The position numbers were made by a program, and so were the translations under genes. A stretch of DNA of 64,000 nucleotides, from contig CM074806.1 of NCBI GenBank assembly GCA_037447605.1, positions 1,626,196 through 1,690,195 on the forward strand, in the 5' to 3' direction. The DNA comes from Zygnema circumcarinatum. Its lineage: Eukaryota; Streptophyta; Zygnematophyceae; Zygnematales; Zygnemataceae. The notes beneath the pieces are model-generated. The model did no database searches. It was not told the origin of the DNA and was given only the letters and a program-made list of their open reading frames with translations. Positions 53,686 to 64,000 of the stretch are shown here, one piece after another. Position 1 is the first letter of the stretch; every line of letters starts with the position of its first letter.

Positions 53686-56600
53686 TTATCCAAAGCTGTG
53701 CCGAGCCTTAATCATCCGCTTCAAGGCCACGAGCCACATTCCACATTCGTCCCAGTCCGTCGTTGTGAGCCCAACCTGCCATTGCCCCACACATGATTCC
53801 CTCCAGCATCTATTAAGGCCGAGCCATGCAGTCTGCATGGAATGTACTTCCAAGGGAGCTTCCATTCAGACAGAAGGCGCGCAGGGCCATGGCTAACAGG
53901 TGCAAGCAATTCACATTACTATTCAAAACATATTTCTAAAAAAAAAGAGGAATATACCCACAAGCATGCTGTGAGCACAATGGAATATCCTTCTATAATG
54001 CATCTTGCCCCTGCACCAGGAAGGGCGCAACCAATGTCTCCTAAATAGCTCACAACCTCGCACCTGTAATTTCATTGCCGTGTCATAGTCTCCACTGGCC
54101 ACGGCATGACTTAGCTGCTGCAGCTTGGAAGCAACTTGAGGCGAGACATCCCCAACATTAAGCTTTGCAAAGAGAGCGCCCAACTTCTTGGAGTTGTCAT
54201 CCATTTCCCTCCTCTTTGGCACGGTTGCCCGAGGTCCGCCTGCCTGATCTGACGTTTCTTGGAACAATCTTGTCAGGGTTGCTACTACAGGTTTCAACTC
54301 CGCTGCAGAGCAAGAGAAACTGCAGTCAGGTATGGGACCACATATTGAATTGCAGAGAGAACAGAAAAGTAGTAGCCACCAAACAAGCAGGTATAGGGAC
54401 TTCATCCATACATCTTGTACTGATGCAGTCTATCCACGTGTTTCTAACATTGTATGTCTGGCAATTCGGAAATGCATACGAGACCTGAGAATGTTATTTC
54501 AGGAAGGATCATTAATACTAAGAAGAGATCTAAACCAGCACTAACTCTCCTGTGAGTGATGACCCAGTGAATGCACACACAAAATCTGTGGCTCCATGGA
54601 AAATCGCGCATCCTGAAATTAGCAGGTGTGCCTCTAACAACGAGATACAAACTTACCCACTCCTGCAGATCTTCTTGCATTCACTAACTCCGTGGCAGTC
54701 AGCACAGGGATCTTACCTGCTACGTTTGATGTGTCCACTGTGTGGACTGTTGGCGGAGGAGCTGCAACAGGCAGAGGCTCAGGAGGGGGTGCACGAGAGG
54801 GGGCGGCAGCCGGCGGGGGCAGTACAGCGGCTGCTCCGGGAGTCACACTTGGTGGCCCTAATGAAGGGGGCGGTAGAGGCACAAAGGAGGGGGGACGAGC
54901 AATTGGAGTCGCATTTCGAACTGGGGAGGGCATTGATGGAACCATCACACTCGCCGGCTGCTGATTCTGGTATGGTGGTGGTGCCGGCTGAGCAGGTGTC
55001 ATAGGCTGCAATCAACCAAAATAGGTGATTCCCAAGCAATTCAACTAACTTTGTAAAATGGGCAGGCGACATTGACAGGCTAGTGGCATAGATCCTCGTC
55101 CAAAACGATCAATATGTCAGATTGAAATAAAGAACCTAAAGACGCTGTATTTCCGCGCATACAGGGTATTCTAAAGAATACTATCGACTGTCCGTCAACA
55201 TGTCAAGTCGATACAAATCAGCCATAGTCAGTTGATGTGCCTGAGTAGCATGACCTAGACAGAAGTGCAGTTCCCAAAGCTGCCGAATCAAATTACTGAA
55301 GAGATATATGTTATAGAAACATGGAGATGTCAAAATGAATTTCAGAATACACTTAACAAGGAACGTAGAAACAACACACAGAGGACAAAAGATCGACATG
55401 TGAAGCTAAATGCGTGAGCATACCAAAGGTTGAGAAGGCACAGCAGCAGGGGCGGGAGGCTGAAACGGCTGCACAGGAGGTGGTACAACTGGATAAGGGA
55501 CTGTTGGCTGCTGATACTTCTCCATGTTAGGGACCATGGGAGAAGCCTTCGGAACGAACACAGGCTGAGTTGGCTGCGCAGGTCACATCAGCGGTCTCAG
55601 TCTCTGAGTTGAGGTATCAGCATTTGTGGAGTGTTACTATCAAGGAGGCAAAACACATGCTTTTGAATGCATCGGGGAGATCAACCCGAAACGGGGATTT
55701 TGAAACTTACAACTTGGAGAGAGGAAAAGGTGTACCTGGTGTTGTCTAGTAGGCTGCAGTTGCTGTTGTATGGGTGGTGGGACTTGGGGGGGGGGCGGCT
55801 GGTAAACTGGTTGCAATGGCTGGGTAGGGGCAGAGAAAGAAGGGCGGCTGGGAGGGGGGGGGGCTTGGTACGTGAAGGCAGATGAAGCAGTGGGAAGGGA
55901 AGGGGGGGGGTAGGCCGGCTGCTGCTGCTGCTGCTGCTGCTGAGGGGCAGCCGTATAGGCAGGCTGAGGTTGGTAAGGATTGACTGCAGCTGCTGACGAT
56001 AATGGAAGAGGTTGCTGACCAACAATCAACTCTTGTGCTTGGAAAGGGAATGGGGGAGTCGGGATTGCTCCCACAGACACTGCACAGGGGAAAAGCTTGG
56101 TAGAACAACATCAAATGATAGTAAGTTGCCAAAGCCTCACAAGAAGAGAAGGTTAAAAGTCGCATTCGGATGTCTGCAGAAATACGGGTCAAAAAACAAA
56201 ACGACACCACAGAGAACCTGAAGCTTACGACAAAAATCCAACACAAGGACTTATTCTGGATCTGCTCGCTTGAGGGGACGGAGGACCACCACACAGACGA
56301 ACTCTGTCACTAGTATAGAAACTATGAAAAGTCAAAATTCGGATCATCACAGATGATTGAATACAATTCGAGTAATCCAAACGTTTCTGCCAGCTTTCCA
56401 CTTACAGGAATGACTACTTTAATGTCTACAAAGACTGCGACTACACTACGTTCGTCAAGTTTTCTGAATTTGGACGAGGAGGGAATAACTTCGAAACCAA
56501 AAAAAAAAAAATGAGGTTTAAAAATCTGAGAGCATTACATCCTCATTCATTCAAAGCCGCAGAGCAAATAAGTCTTCGGATAAAGTAGCCATGCTTACCT

Positions 56601-59600
56601 TTTCCGCTGTGATAGACACGATCCCTTAAGATATTGAGCTCTGTGCTGGAGTCATCGGCAGAGACGAGTTTGAGATACTCCAAAGCAGTTGAAAGAAGCC
56701 CTTGACTTGCAAGCAATTCCACGTACTCGCTCACTAGTTTTGCCATCCCCGAGCTCATCCTTCGCTCACCGGAGGCCATACTGAGCACTACTGCCTTCTC
56801 CATAACGTCCTGTCACAACAAATTGAACGCATACCAGCACGTTGTTCAACAGGTTCACCAGTCAGCTTAACTTTGAGCACTTGGTTCAGGCGAACTTTCT
56901 TACTTCTATGTTGTGGATGGCAAAACATGCAATGGACAACGCACTCTCAGTTCAGAAGCAGACAAGGCCATTCCGACAATACCTGCAAAGCCAAGACTGA
57001 GGGATGGGCCTTGAGGAAGGCAGGGAATGACTGCAGCCATATGTCTACGACCCTCTCCACGTTCCCTGCACATATGTAGCAGAGAGTGGCGGACTGCCTG
57101 TCTCCGCCACTCTCGAGCTTCACAGCGAGCGCATCGCAAAGGCTCGCCCATTCACCGCTCGCCGCGTACTGCAGGCACCCACAAATTCCATGTAAACAAG
57201 GAATCAAGAGACAGCGAAATCAAGGTCAAGGGGGTAGGGCAACCATTCTGAACTGCAAAACAACACAGCAAATGACTCTCTTGCTTTAAGTGGAATGCAT
57301 CAAACTCTGAAATCGTAACTGAATATAAAGGATTAAAATAAAGACACTTCAATCGTTCCAGTGACAAGCTATGCATGCTGCGATGAAAGTGAGAACTTCA
57401 ACAATGAAATCACCTGCCCCTGTTGGTGCCTGCCACTGACTCTGGCTTTGTAGTCTGAAGTAAGCACAGCTTCATCGACGAGAACAAGCAAAGTCAATCA
57501 GCAAGCATGCAGCTTCATAGAGTATGGTTCCGCTGGGCATGAGCCCTAAGAAAGGCAGTTGAACAGCATAAGAGACAGGCCTCTCTTATAGGTCGATGTG
57601 AATAAAGAAGATACCGTGCAAAGCAAAGCCAAAGTCTCCTTCCACTGCTCCGCAGGCCGAGTGTCCACCAAGCCTCTGAGATCGTTGTTCACAACACATT
57701 CAATCACCTGCACACAAGCCCAAACAATCTCTTAACGTTCACAAGATCCGAAACAGTTACTTTCTGGTTTCGGAAGACACCTATCCATGGCTTTCATATG
57801 TCAGGGCAAAGGAGACAAGAGGCATCCCAAAGTCACTTAATCAGTGGCACTTAATGACCACCTGGACAACGAATTATACAATTTGTCTAGCAAAAACAGC
57901 AAAGCATTCCAATCTTGTCCAGTCCTTCCTTTGATGTTGAAACCTACAGCTTTGGCAAGCATTGAGTGTCCTCAAGTCCAGGACTAGGAGAAGAGTGCAC
58001 TGTGTCCACTCTAACCAACCATTGCTTTATATAAATGCTTCCGCGGACATGCACTCTTCTCCAAAAAAACACAAGCAAAAATGCCACATGAAATTCCACA
58101 GTCCATGCGTCCTCTAGTTACGAGTTTGTAATCTGCAAGGAATGAAAGGTCGGCGGTCCTTGCCGGGATGCACACAAAGTGATGTACACTTCAACACCTT
58201 CAAACTCAATCTCAAAATGTAGTCCGAAACGGCGTGCATAGGATAGGTGCACAACACTAACCTTCATGTAGGGCCGCCTAATGGCCTTCATGTAGGCCTG
58301 CTGTGTCTTTATCCAGAGGTCTGCCCCGCCCACGGAAGCAATAACAAGGGCATCCGCCATGCGTCCTGCCGCCAAACATGCGTCCACAGCTCCCTCATAA
58401 TTTCCAACGACCAGAGACCGCTGAATTGCTTCTTCTACATCAGGGTCCTCCTCCATCTCTTCAACCTCTGCCTCCTCCTCTTCCTCCTCCTCCTCCTCCT
58501 CCTCCTCCTCCTCCTCCTCCTCCACTTCCTCCTGTCCGCCATTGATTTCGGCAGCCGGAGCCTTTGCAATTGGAGGGGGGGCAGCGGCTGCTCGTGGAGT
58601 CAGATTATCAAAAAAGTCCTCGTCGCCAACGAGTGCTGATCCATCTGATATAGAAACGGAGGGGGCACTACTCTGAGGTTGCTGAACATCATGAGCCACT
58701 AAAGTAGCTTTCTCAGCTATTTCTCCAGCAAGCTGATCCGCTCCATCCACTTGAACCTCAGCACTTGCAACCGGAATTTGGAAGTCGAGATGGCTCAGCA
58801 GTTTTGTACGAGCGTCATCCTCAAACAAAACCTTCAGGAAATTCCACGTTTCTTTCTCCACCTCAGTCCTGTCCAGATGCTCAACTTTAGAAGTTGATCG
58901 TCAGCAATCTTGAACCATTGTTTCTCCAATAACAAGGAAGCCAAGTACCAAATCGATTGGGAGAAGCAACCGAAGCTTTCAAAGCGACATATCCAATTTA
59001 AGAATCGTGGCAAACTCTGCGTGTTAGTCAGGACAGTCCTTGTATGCCTGTACAAGCTTACCCTGCTGCAGCCGCTTTTGTTTCACAAAATGATTTCAAA
59101 GTAGGTTTGTCTCCTCCCGCAACCGCAACTTCAAACGACGTAGAACGTGCCACCAGTTCTTCCTCAGTAACTATATGATGAATCGCCAACTGAAAAAAAT
59201 ATCCGCAATAACATAACAATTAGCATGTTGCTAATATCGTTCAGAAAGCAGTTGTGACCCTTTCGCGAATTCATTCATCATAAACATAAAAAAGCAGTAG
59301 GTGACTTGCAGTAAGCCAGATAAGTTAACCAGGCCAAACTGCTCAGAAGTAGCACCCCTAATATTGTGTAGATTCCCTGGGAACAGCTTCATTGCCTTTC
59401 GAAGAAACTCAGCGACGCATGATGAGAAGCCTACTTTAATGCAAGTGCTACAAACGAGGGCGCAGTCTAACGAAAAGCTTACCTCTGAACCACCTGGTTT
59501 CTTCAGCGAGAAGGACGCTAGCTTGCCTCCAAATCCAAAGCTCACCCCACTTGGTCTTTTGAGCCATTGTGGTGCTCTGCTCAGTCCTGTAGCGCAGCGA

Positions 59601-62600
59601 AGGGAACACAACATCCAGTTACAATCAAGATTAGCAAAAAGCCTCGAAGATTTCACACACCAGATCGACAAATCACTTGCAAGCCTTTGCCCCCATAGTA
59701 CGTCTGTTTAGGAGTAAGAATGATAATTAATGAAGTCGTGTCAAGGAAGTTGCTTGCATATATATTCGCAAAGTTCAAACGGCGCTGAAAGATAATCAGT
59801 TTCCCTCTCATTACATATTCTCTAATAGAATCAGTACAGCATCTGGCCAGCTGCATGCATCCATCCCATTCATGTGTAGAAGCCATGCACGAGAAACAGA
59901 GCTTTACATCGTCTAACCTAGGTGGGTCCATGTGAGTGCAAAAGGAGAGCACAGTGAAACTAACCCGGAGCAGCCTGATTGGTGATGACCGCAAAATCAT
60001 CCACAGCGGTCGCAATTCTTCCCGCCGACTGTGTTTGCAACACGCAAACAGCAGACAACAATGCTGATCATGGCCGGAACTAATGCTTCTGTTCCATTTC
60101 TATGGGCATGCTTTCTTCAATCCAGAAAGTTCACTATATTCAAGTTCATATTTAGAAGACTCAAGCCATGGAGGATAGTTGATGTTCAAATATCATCTTA
60201 CAGTGGAACCATGTTTTGAATAACTATGCTGCAACAATACGAAAGACCTACTTTAGGCTGACATGTTACAAATTCAATTAAAAACGTACGACCTCACACT
60301 ACCAAGCTGCACAATCATTGGGGCAGCAATAGAAAACCCATTGCAGTGGACATAGGCTTCATTCACATCTACATCCCTTCGGCATTCAGGCATTGTTATG
60401 TACCTCAATGTTGTAAAGACTGATTTGCCCATCGAATGAGGAAGTGGATAGTAACCCACGACTACAAGGAGACCACTGCAGATCAAAATTCCAGTTACTT
60501 CCAGCAGGAAGCTCGTATAATACCTGCACAAGCAAGGCGATTCAAAAGCTGAAAAAGATGAGCAAGAATCGGCAAACATTAGAGCCGCTACAGACTTTTG
60601 AACCAAACGGCCATCATTTCTAACAATGAAGGCCTCCAGACCCTGAAAATGCAGCAATATAACTCCACCAACCAACGTCCTAAACCAGCTTTCGAGGTTA
60701 TATTCCAGCCCCTCCTAAAGTGACTTGAAGGGAGCCACTGTGGTACAAACCATAAGGCACTGAAAACTCATGCATGACAAGTTGAGCTTTACAAAACAGG
60801 TTTCTCAAACAAGAAAGGAGAAGGCGAGCGATACAAAAGGACATCAAGGATTGCGCGGTGTAATGTGCAATCTTTGACAGATTTGAATGCTTCATAAACA
60901 TGTGGGTGAAGGCATTGCTTCACCAAAGCACATCACTGACCTCGCCAGATATAGTGTCCCAGCAGAGAGTCCGGTTATCTTTAGCACACGTGAGGAGTAA
61001 GCCGCTGTCGTGGGGGCACCAGGCCATGGCCAGAACTCCTGTAAGAAGGAGCAATCAGGTTTGATGCACTATGCAATGATGGCTTTCTTTCTAAAGCCTA
61101 ATTCTATTCAACCCAAGGAGAGGCTCAAATGCCCGCCCAGCTCCACAGTGACAGCCTTACAATGCCCCTGATATGTTGAAGCCTATGAAAAGTGATGTTA
61201 ATCCGAGCATATCAACCTTCCGATCTTGAAAAACAGGCGCAAACTGAAGATACCTTTAGTATGTGACACGAGCTCTTTGACTGGTGAAATTGAATTTCTC
61301 AAATCCCAAACCTGCACCCAGAGAAACATAAACGGCGTAAGCTTTCTCCTTTGTGGTTCAACTAAAGTAAATAAGTAGGTCTAAGACAATAGAAGCCTCG
61401 ACGATAGAAGCTCAAGGATACAGCCTGAGTTTTTGTTCACGTCTTGGCCATCCTGCTTTTCTTTGTTTGCAATCATAAGCCAATGCATGTGCTATCTGCT
61501 AGATTTAAACAAGCATCCGCACGCGCAGAGGGCAAGGCAAGGGCAAGAGGAATAAGATTAATACATGTGCACGTCCTCTCATTGTGCCACATGGTCCGGT
61601 CAGGAAACAATTGAGCATCGGTGCAATGCATTGCAGAGCAAAATCGCAATTGAAAGGACCTTATCCGCTACGAACCCCCCCTTACGACTCTTCACATATC
61701 GGAATACCTGAAGGCTGGGTGACTTGTCCTCATCTGAAGCCACGATAAGTTGAGTGGTCTGATCAGGATTCCATTGCAGCGTCGAGCACCTCCTCCGACT
61801 GACCGGGTCTGTGAAACTGCACCAAAATAAAACAAAAATAATAGTATCATAGTCCAAGCATATGAAGCGTCCTGGGTTTAGCATAAAAAGTGGAGGACAG
61901 CCAAGATAACGCATACAATGAGAGTGCCATTCTTCCAATTGACCTGACAAAAGGTTCTAAGACAAACATAAGGGTGCACCCGGCAGGAGACTCGATTAGA
62001 CCACTAAGGCTGAGAGGTACCTGATCACTTGCTTCTGCTTCCTAAGATCCCATATCACTGCAGACAGAGTACGTTTGAAAACAGGAGTGTCAGAGGGTAG
62101 TCCATACAAAATGAGGCCACCACAAAAGAATCTCCCCTGATTTAGGCTGGGATATCCATGCTGAACTCCAATACAATCTCGACAAGATATATTTAAAGAA
62201 AAACGCGAAAGTTGCGAAGGTTTCGGCCCGTGCAAAGAAGTACCTGAATTTCCATTGTAGGAAGTTGAAGCCAGAATGTGGGCAACCTTTGGGTTCCAAG
62301 ACAAGTATGAGATCTCTCCACCCCCTCCACTCTGCATGCCCCAAGCTAGGCTATATCAGAATAAAGTGGAGGAGCCCTTACTCCTGGATAGCAGTATACA
62401 TCCATGTCAAAGTTTCATGACACTTTCGCCCTTCACTTCTTAACCTGTTGAAAAAGAAATAGCTTATACACTAAGCGACTGAAGGAAAATTTGAAGTTTC
62501 TAAGTGGCGATGTCGACAGCATATAAAGGAACCCTTACCCGCAAGGGTGCATATTGTGATGGCTCAGAAGGATTCTCTATATTCCAAATCTTAATCTCGC

Positions 62601-63683
62601 CATCTTCTCCACCAGAAGCTAACATGTTGAGGTTATAGATGTTGAACTCCAATCCTCGAACCTGCCCAAAAGTCCCCATTATCAGGATCGCTGCATTTCT
62701 GATTTCTTTATCGACTTGCACTGTTATCCCATCCTCTCTTTCCAATGAAGAACACTTTTGAACCCCAAGGCCCACTTTCTGCAGCCATGCCAAAATTGCC
62801 TGTCTTCATAGCTTTTTCTAAGCATTCTCTAGTCAAACACCTAGATATTCAGAATTGAGGACGGCGAGATGGCCTCCAGAGACTTACTGCCACCTCGGCT
62901 CATATAGCTAGATTCTTTAGAGGGACAAACTTGGAAAAGATAGCCAATTTTCGTAGCCATAAAACCTAGGTAACCTTTTGGCATGTCTTCCTCTGCCATA
63001 ATCAATCCGACTGCCAACAGGAATCAAAGGGATTGAGAGAATACCGCTCCGCTGTGTGCTTGCAGTTTCTTTATGAGTGAGTTTGACGAGTCCTCTGAAT
63101 TTCCACTGCATAAAGGCCGGAAAAGGGTTCATTATAGATCGGACGTTAAAATGCTTTTCGAGTCGAGATGAACACTAAGTCATCCCATGGACGATCCAAA
63201 TTGAGGCTTCGCAACTTATTTGGCTACTGATGAAGACGGCCAAACTGATCCTACAAACCAATGGGCACGTCACCAATACCTTTCAACGGGGCTAATTATC
63301 GATTTGACTCAAATAGGAAGTCCATAAGACGAAGGCCAACACACTGTTATAGTTCCCAAAGCTGCATACCTCATAAGTCTTGCAGGATTCCATAAATTAA
63401 CGGTTCCGTCTGTAAGGCCACCAGCAAGAATTCCGTAAGGAAATGCAGCTGTTTCTGATCCAAATTTTCCCCAAGTCAGCCGATTAAACCGATCGCTGGT
63501 CTGCGCACTTCCCAGCAGTTTAAGCTCTTGTTCTTGACTCGTGACATCAACTCCAAACAGCTCTATGCAGGCTGAGGAGCTGAAAGATAGGTCAATAGCT
63601 CCGGCCATTGTGCCTGCAGCAAAGACCTGAGTCATTGGCGCAAAGGCCACAGTGGCAGACCGGGACACCTGTTTGAGAGCCAT
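53686..63683 (-). CDS. SEC31: SEC31, outer coat protein of COPII vesicles
   Basis: Twenty-one coding exons stay in phase and give 1170 aa: 63683-63370, 63105-63045, 62661-62539, 62331-62244, 62057-62021, 61816-61708, 61311-61254, 61038-60941, 60523-60404, 60028-59965, 59586-59483, 59189-59062, 58868-58262, 57707-57615, 57168-56983, 56809-56599, 56079-55736, 55573-55424, 55005-54717, 54302-54064, 53775-53686. The N-terminal WD40 propeller shows [68 protein letters not shown] and [20 protein letters not shown]. Then come [15 protein letters not shown], an alpha-solenoid ([38 protein letters not shown]), a Pro/Gln-rich Sec23-binding linker, and the C-terminal helical domain ending [23 protein letters not shown]31 with SEC13 forms the outer cage of ER-exit vesicles. 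Exon 13 contains a long poly-Glu run and exon 17 a poly-Gln run. The 37-base exon 5 is very small. Confidence 0.96.
58477..58522. repeat. (CTC)n trinucleotide run coding poly-Glu in SEC31
   Basis: About fifteen CTC/TCC units, read on the minus strand as GAG/GAA codons inside SEC31 exon 13, giving an acidic run of roughly 18 Glu between the WD40 part and the alpha-solenoid. Confidence 0.9.
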
Positions 63684-64000
63684 CTTGGAATCAAAACTAA
63701 AACTGTGGCTCCTATAAAACTCCTAACACTCGCACTCCCAAAGGAAGTAAACGATAAAAGAGAAGATCTAAGATTAACCAAACTCCCTCCCTCCTTCGGC
63801 AAGTGAATATGTCCGACTGATCACTCCCTACGAGAACTCCCTGGAGTCTCTGCAGTCTTCATTCAAAAGCCAACGGCAGCCATCAGCCATGAACTGAAGT
63901 CTGCCGCAGTGGCGGGTGCAGCGGCGTGAGCGTGTAGAAGGTGCCGGTGCAGGCCGAGGCGCCACGTGACTCCGGCCATGGCAGGGAGGGCGGAGTGAGG
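63684..64000 (-). promoter_or_regulatory. SEC31 upstream region with possible upstream ORF
   Basis: The 317 bases before the SEC31 ATG end in GC-rich DNA with a CACGTG G-box at 63963-63968. An ATG at 63979 (minus; context CTGCCATGG) opens a 38-codon frame that stops about 63863, upstream of and out of frame with nothing of SEC31. If transcription starts beyond the window it would be an upstream ORF in the leader; otherwise it is meaningless. Confidence 0.3.

Overview
The window is nuclear DNA from a green plant, most likely a streptophyte (land plant or streptophyte alga). It contains spliced genes with GT-AG introns, AATAAA-type poly(A) signals, an AAACCCTA-like telomeric-type stretch, and a set of plant-specific nuclear genes for plastid proteins (plastid SecE, heteromeric-ACCase BCCP, chloroplast sensor kinase, plastid pyruvate kinase, a PPR-SMR protein). 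Promoters and first exons are strongly CpG/GC-rich, while gene bodies and intergenic DNA are AT-richer. I could not fix the species. Exon borders below were deduced by eye from reading frame, splice dinucleotides, phase and family alignment from memory; none was checked by computation.

Layout: (1) 1-1472, 3' part of a HAD pyrimidine-5'-nucleotidase-like gene (+). (2) 2499-3208, a small two-exon Cys/His-rich plant gene (-), apparently with a GC-AG intron. (3) 4051-4519, minisatellite and GTAC-rich CpG promoter DNA. (4) 5233-12234, a 7-kb uninterrupted ORF for a TMEM131-like secretory-pathway membrane protein (+). (5) 13556-28913, four consecutive plastid-protein genes: SECE1 (-), BCCP (-), chloroplast sensor kinase (-) and, divergent from it, plastid pyruvate kinase beta-type (+). 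(6) 28914-30400, low-complexity DNA, an assembly gap of 100 N and the last exon of an unidentified membrane protein. (7) 31293-35085, a ten-exon membrane fatty-acid-desaturase-like gene (-). (8) 35364-36772, two adjacent long-inverted-repeat transposons separated by a shared 9-bp putative target duplication. (9) 38238-38778, PET100-like cytochrome c oxidase assembly factor (+). (10) 39777-41429, complex I B14.7/Tim17-22-23 family subunit (-), divergent from (11) 41748-45513, a PPR-SMR protein (+). (12) 47735-49586, inositol-tetrakisphosphate kinase (-), divergent from (13) 50691-52743, serine acetyltransferase (+), with several microsatellites between them. (14) 53686-63683, a 21-exon SEC31 COPII coat gene (-).

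Functional themes: pyruvate kinase and BCCP both feed plastid fatty-acid synthesis, and a desaturase-like gene lies in the same window; CSK belongs to chloroplast redox signalling; SECE1 belongs to thylakoid protein translocation. TMEM131-like protein and SEC31 both relate to the ER-to-Golgi route, and PET100 and B14.7 to mitochondrial respiratory complexes. Several genes sit head-to-head over short GC-rich spacers. The points most worth checking are the CSK gene that appears to lack both the phospho-acceptor histidine and the ATPase domain, the GC-AG intron, the tandem foldback transposons, and promoter words shared between BCCP and the CSK/pyruvate-kinase promoter. I did not find a CRISPR array, tRNA, rRNA or a clear undescribed multi-gene system.
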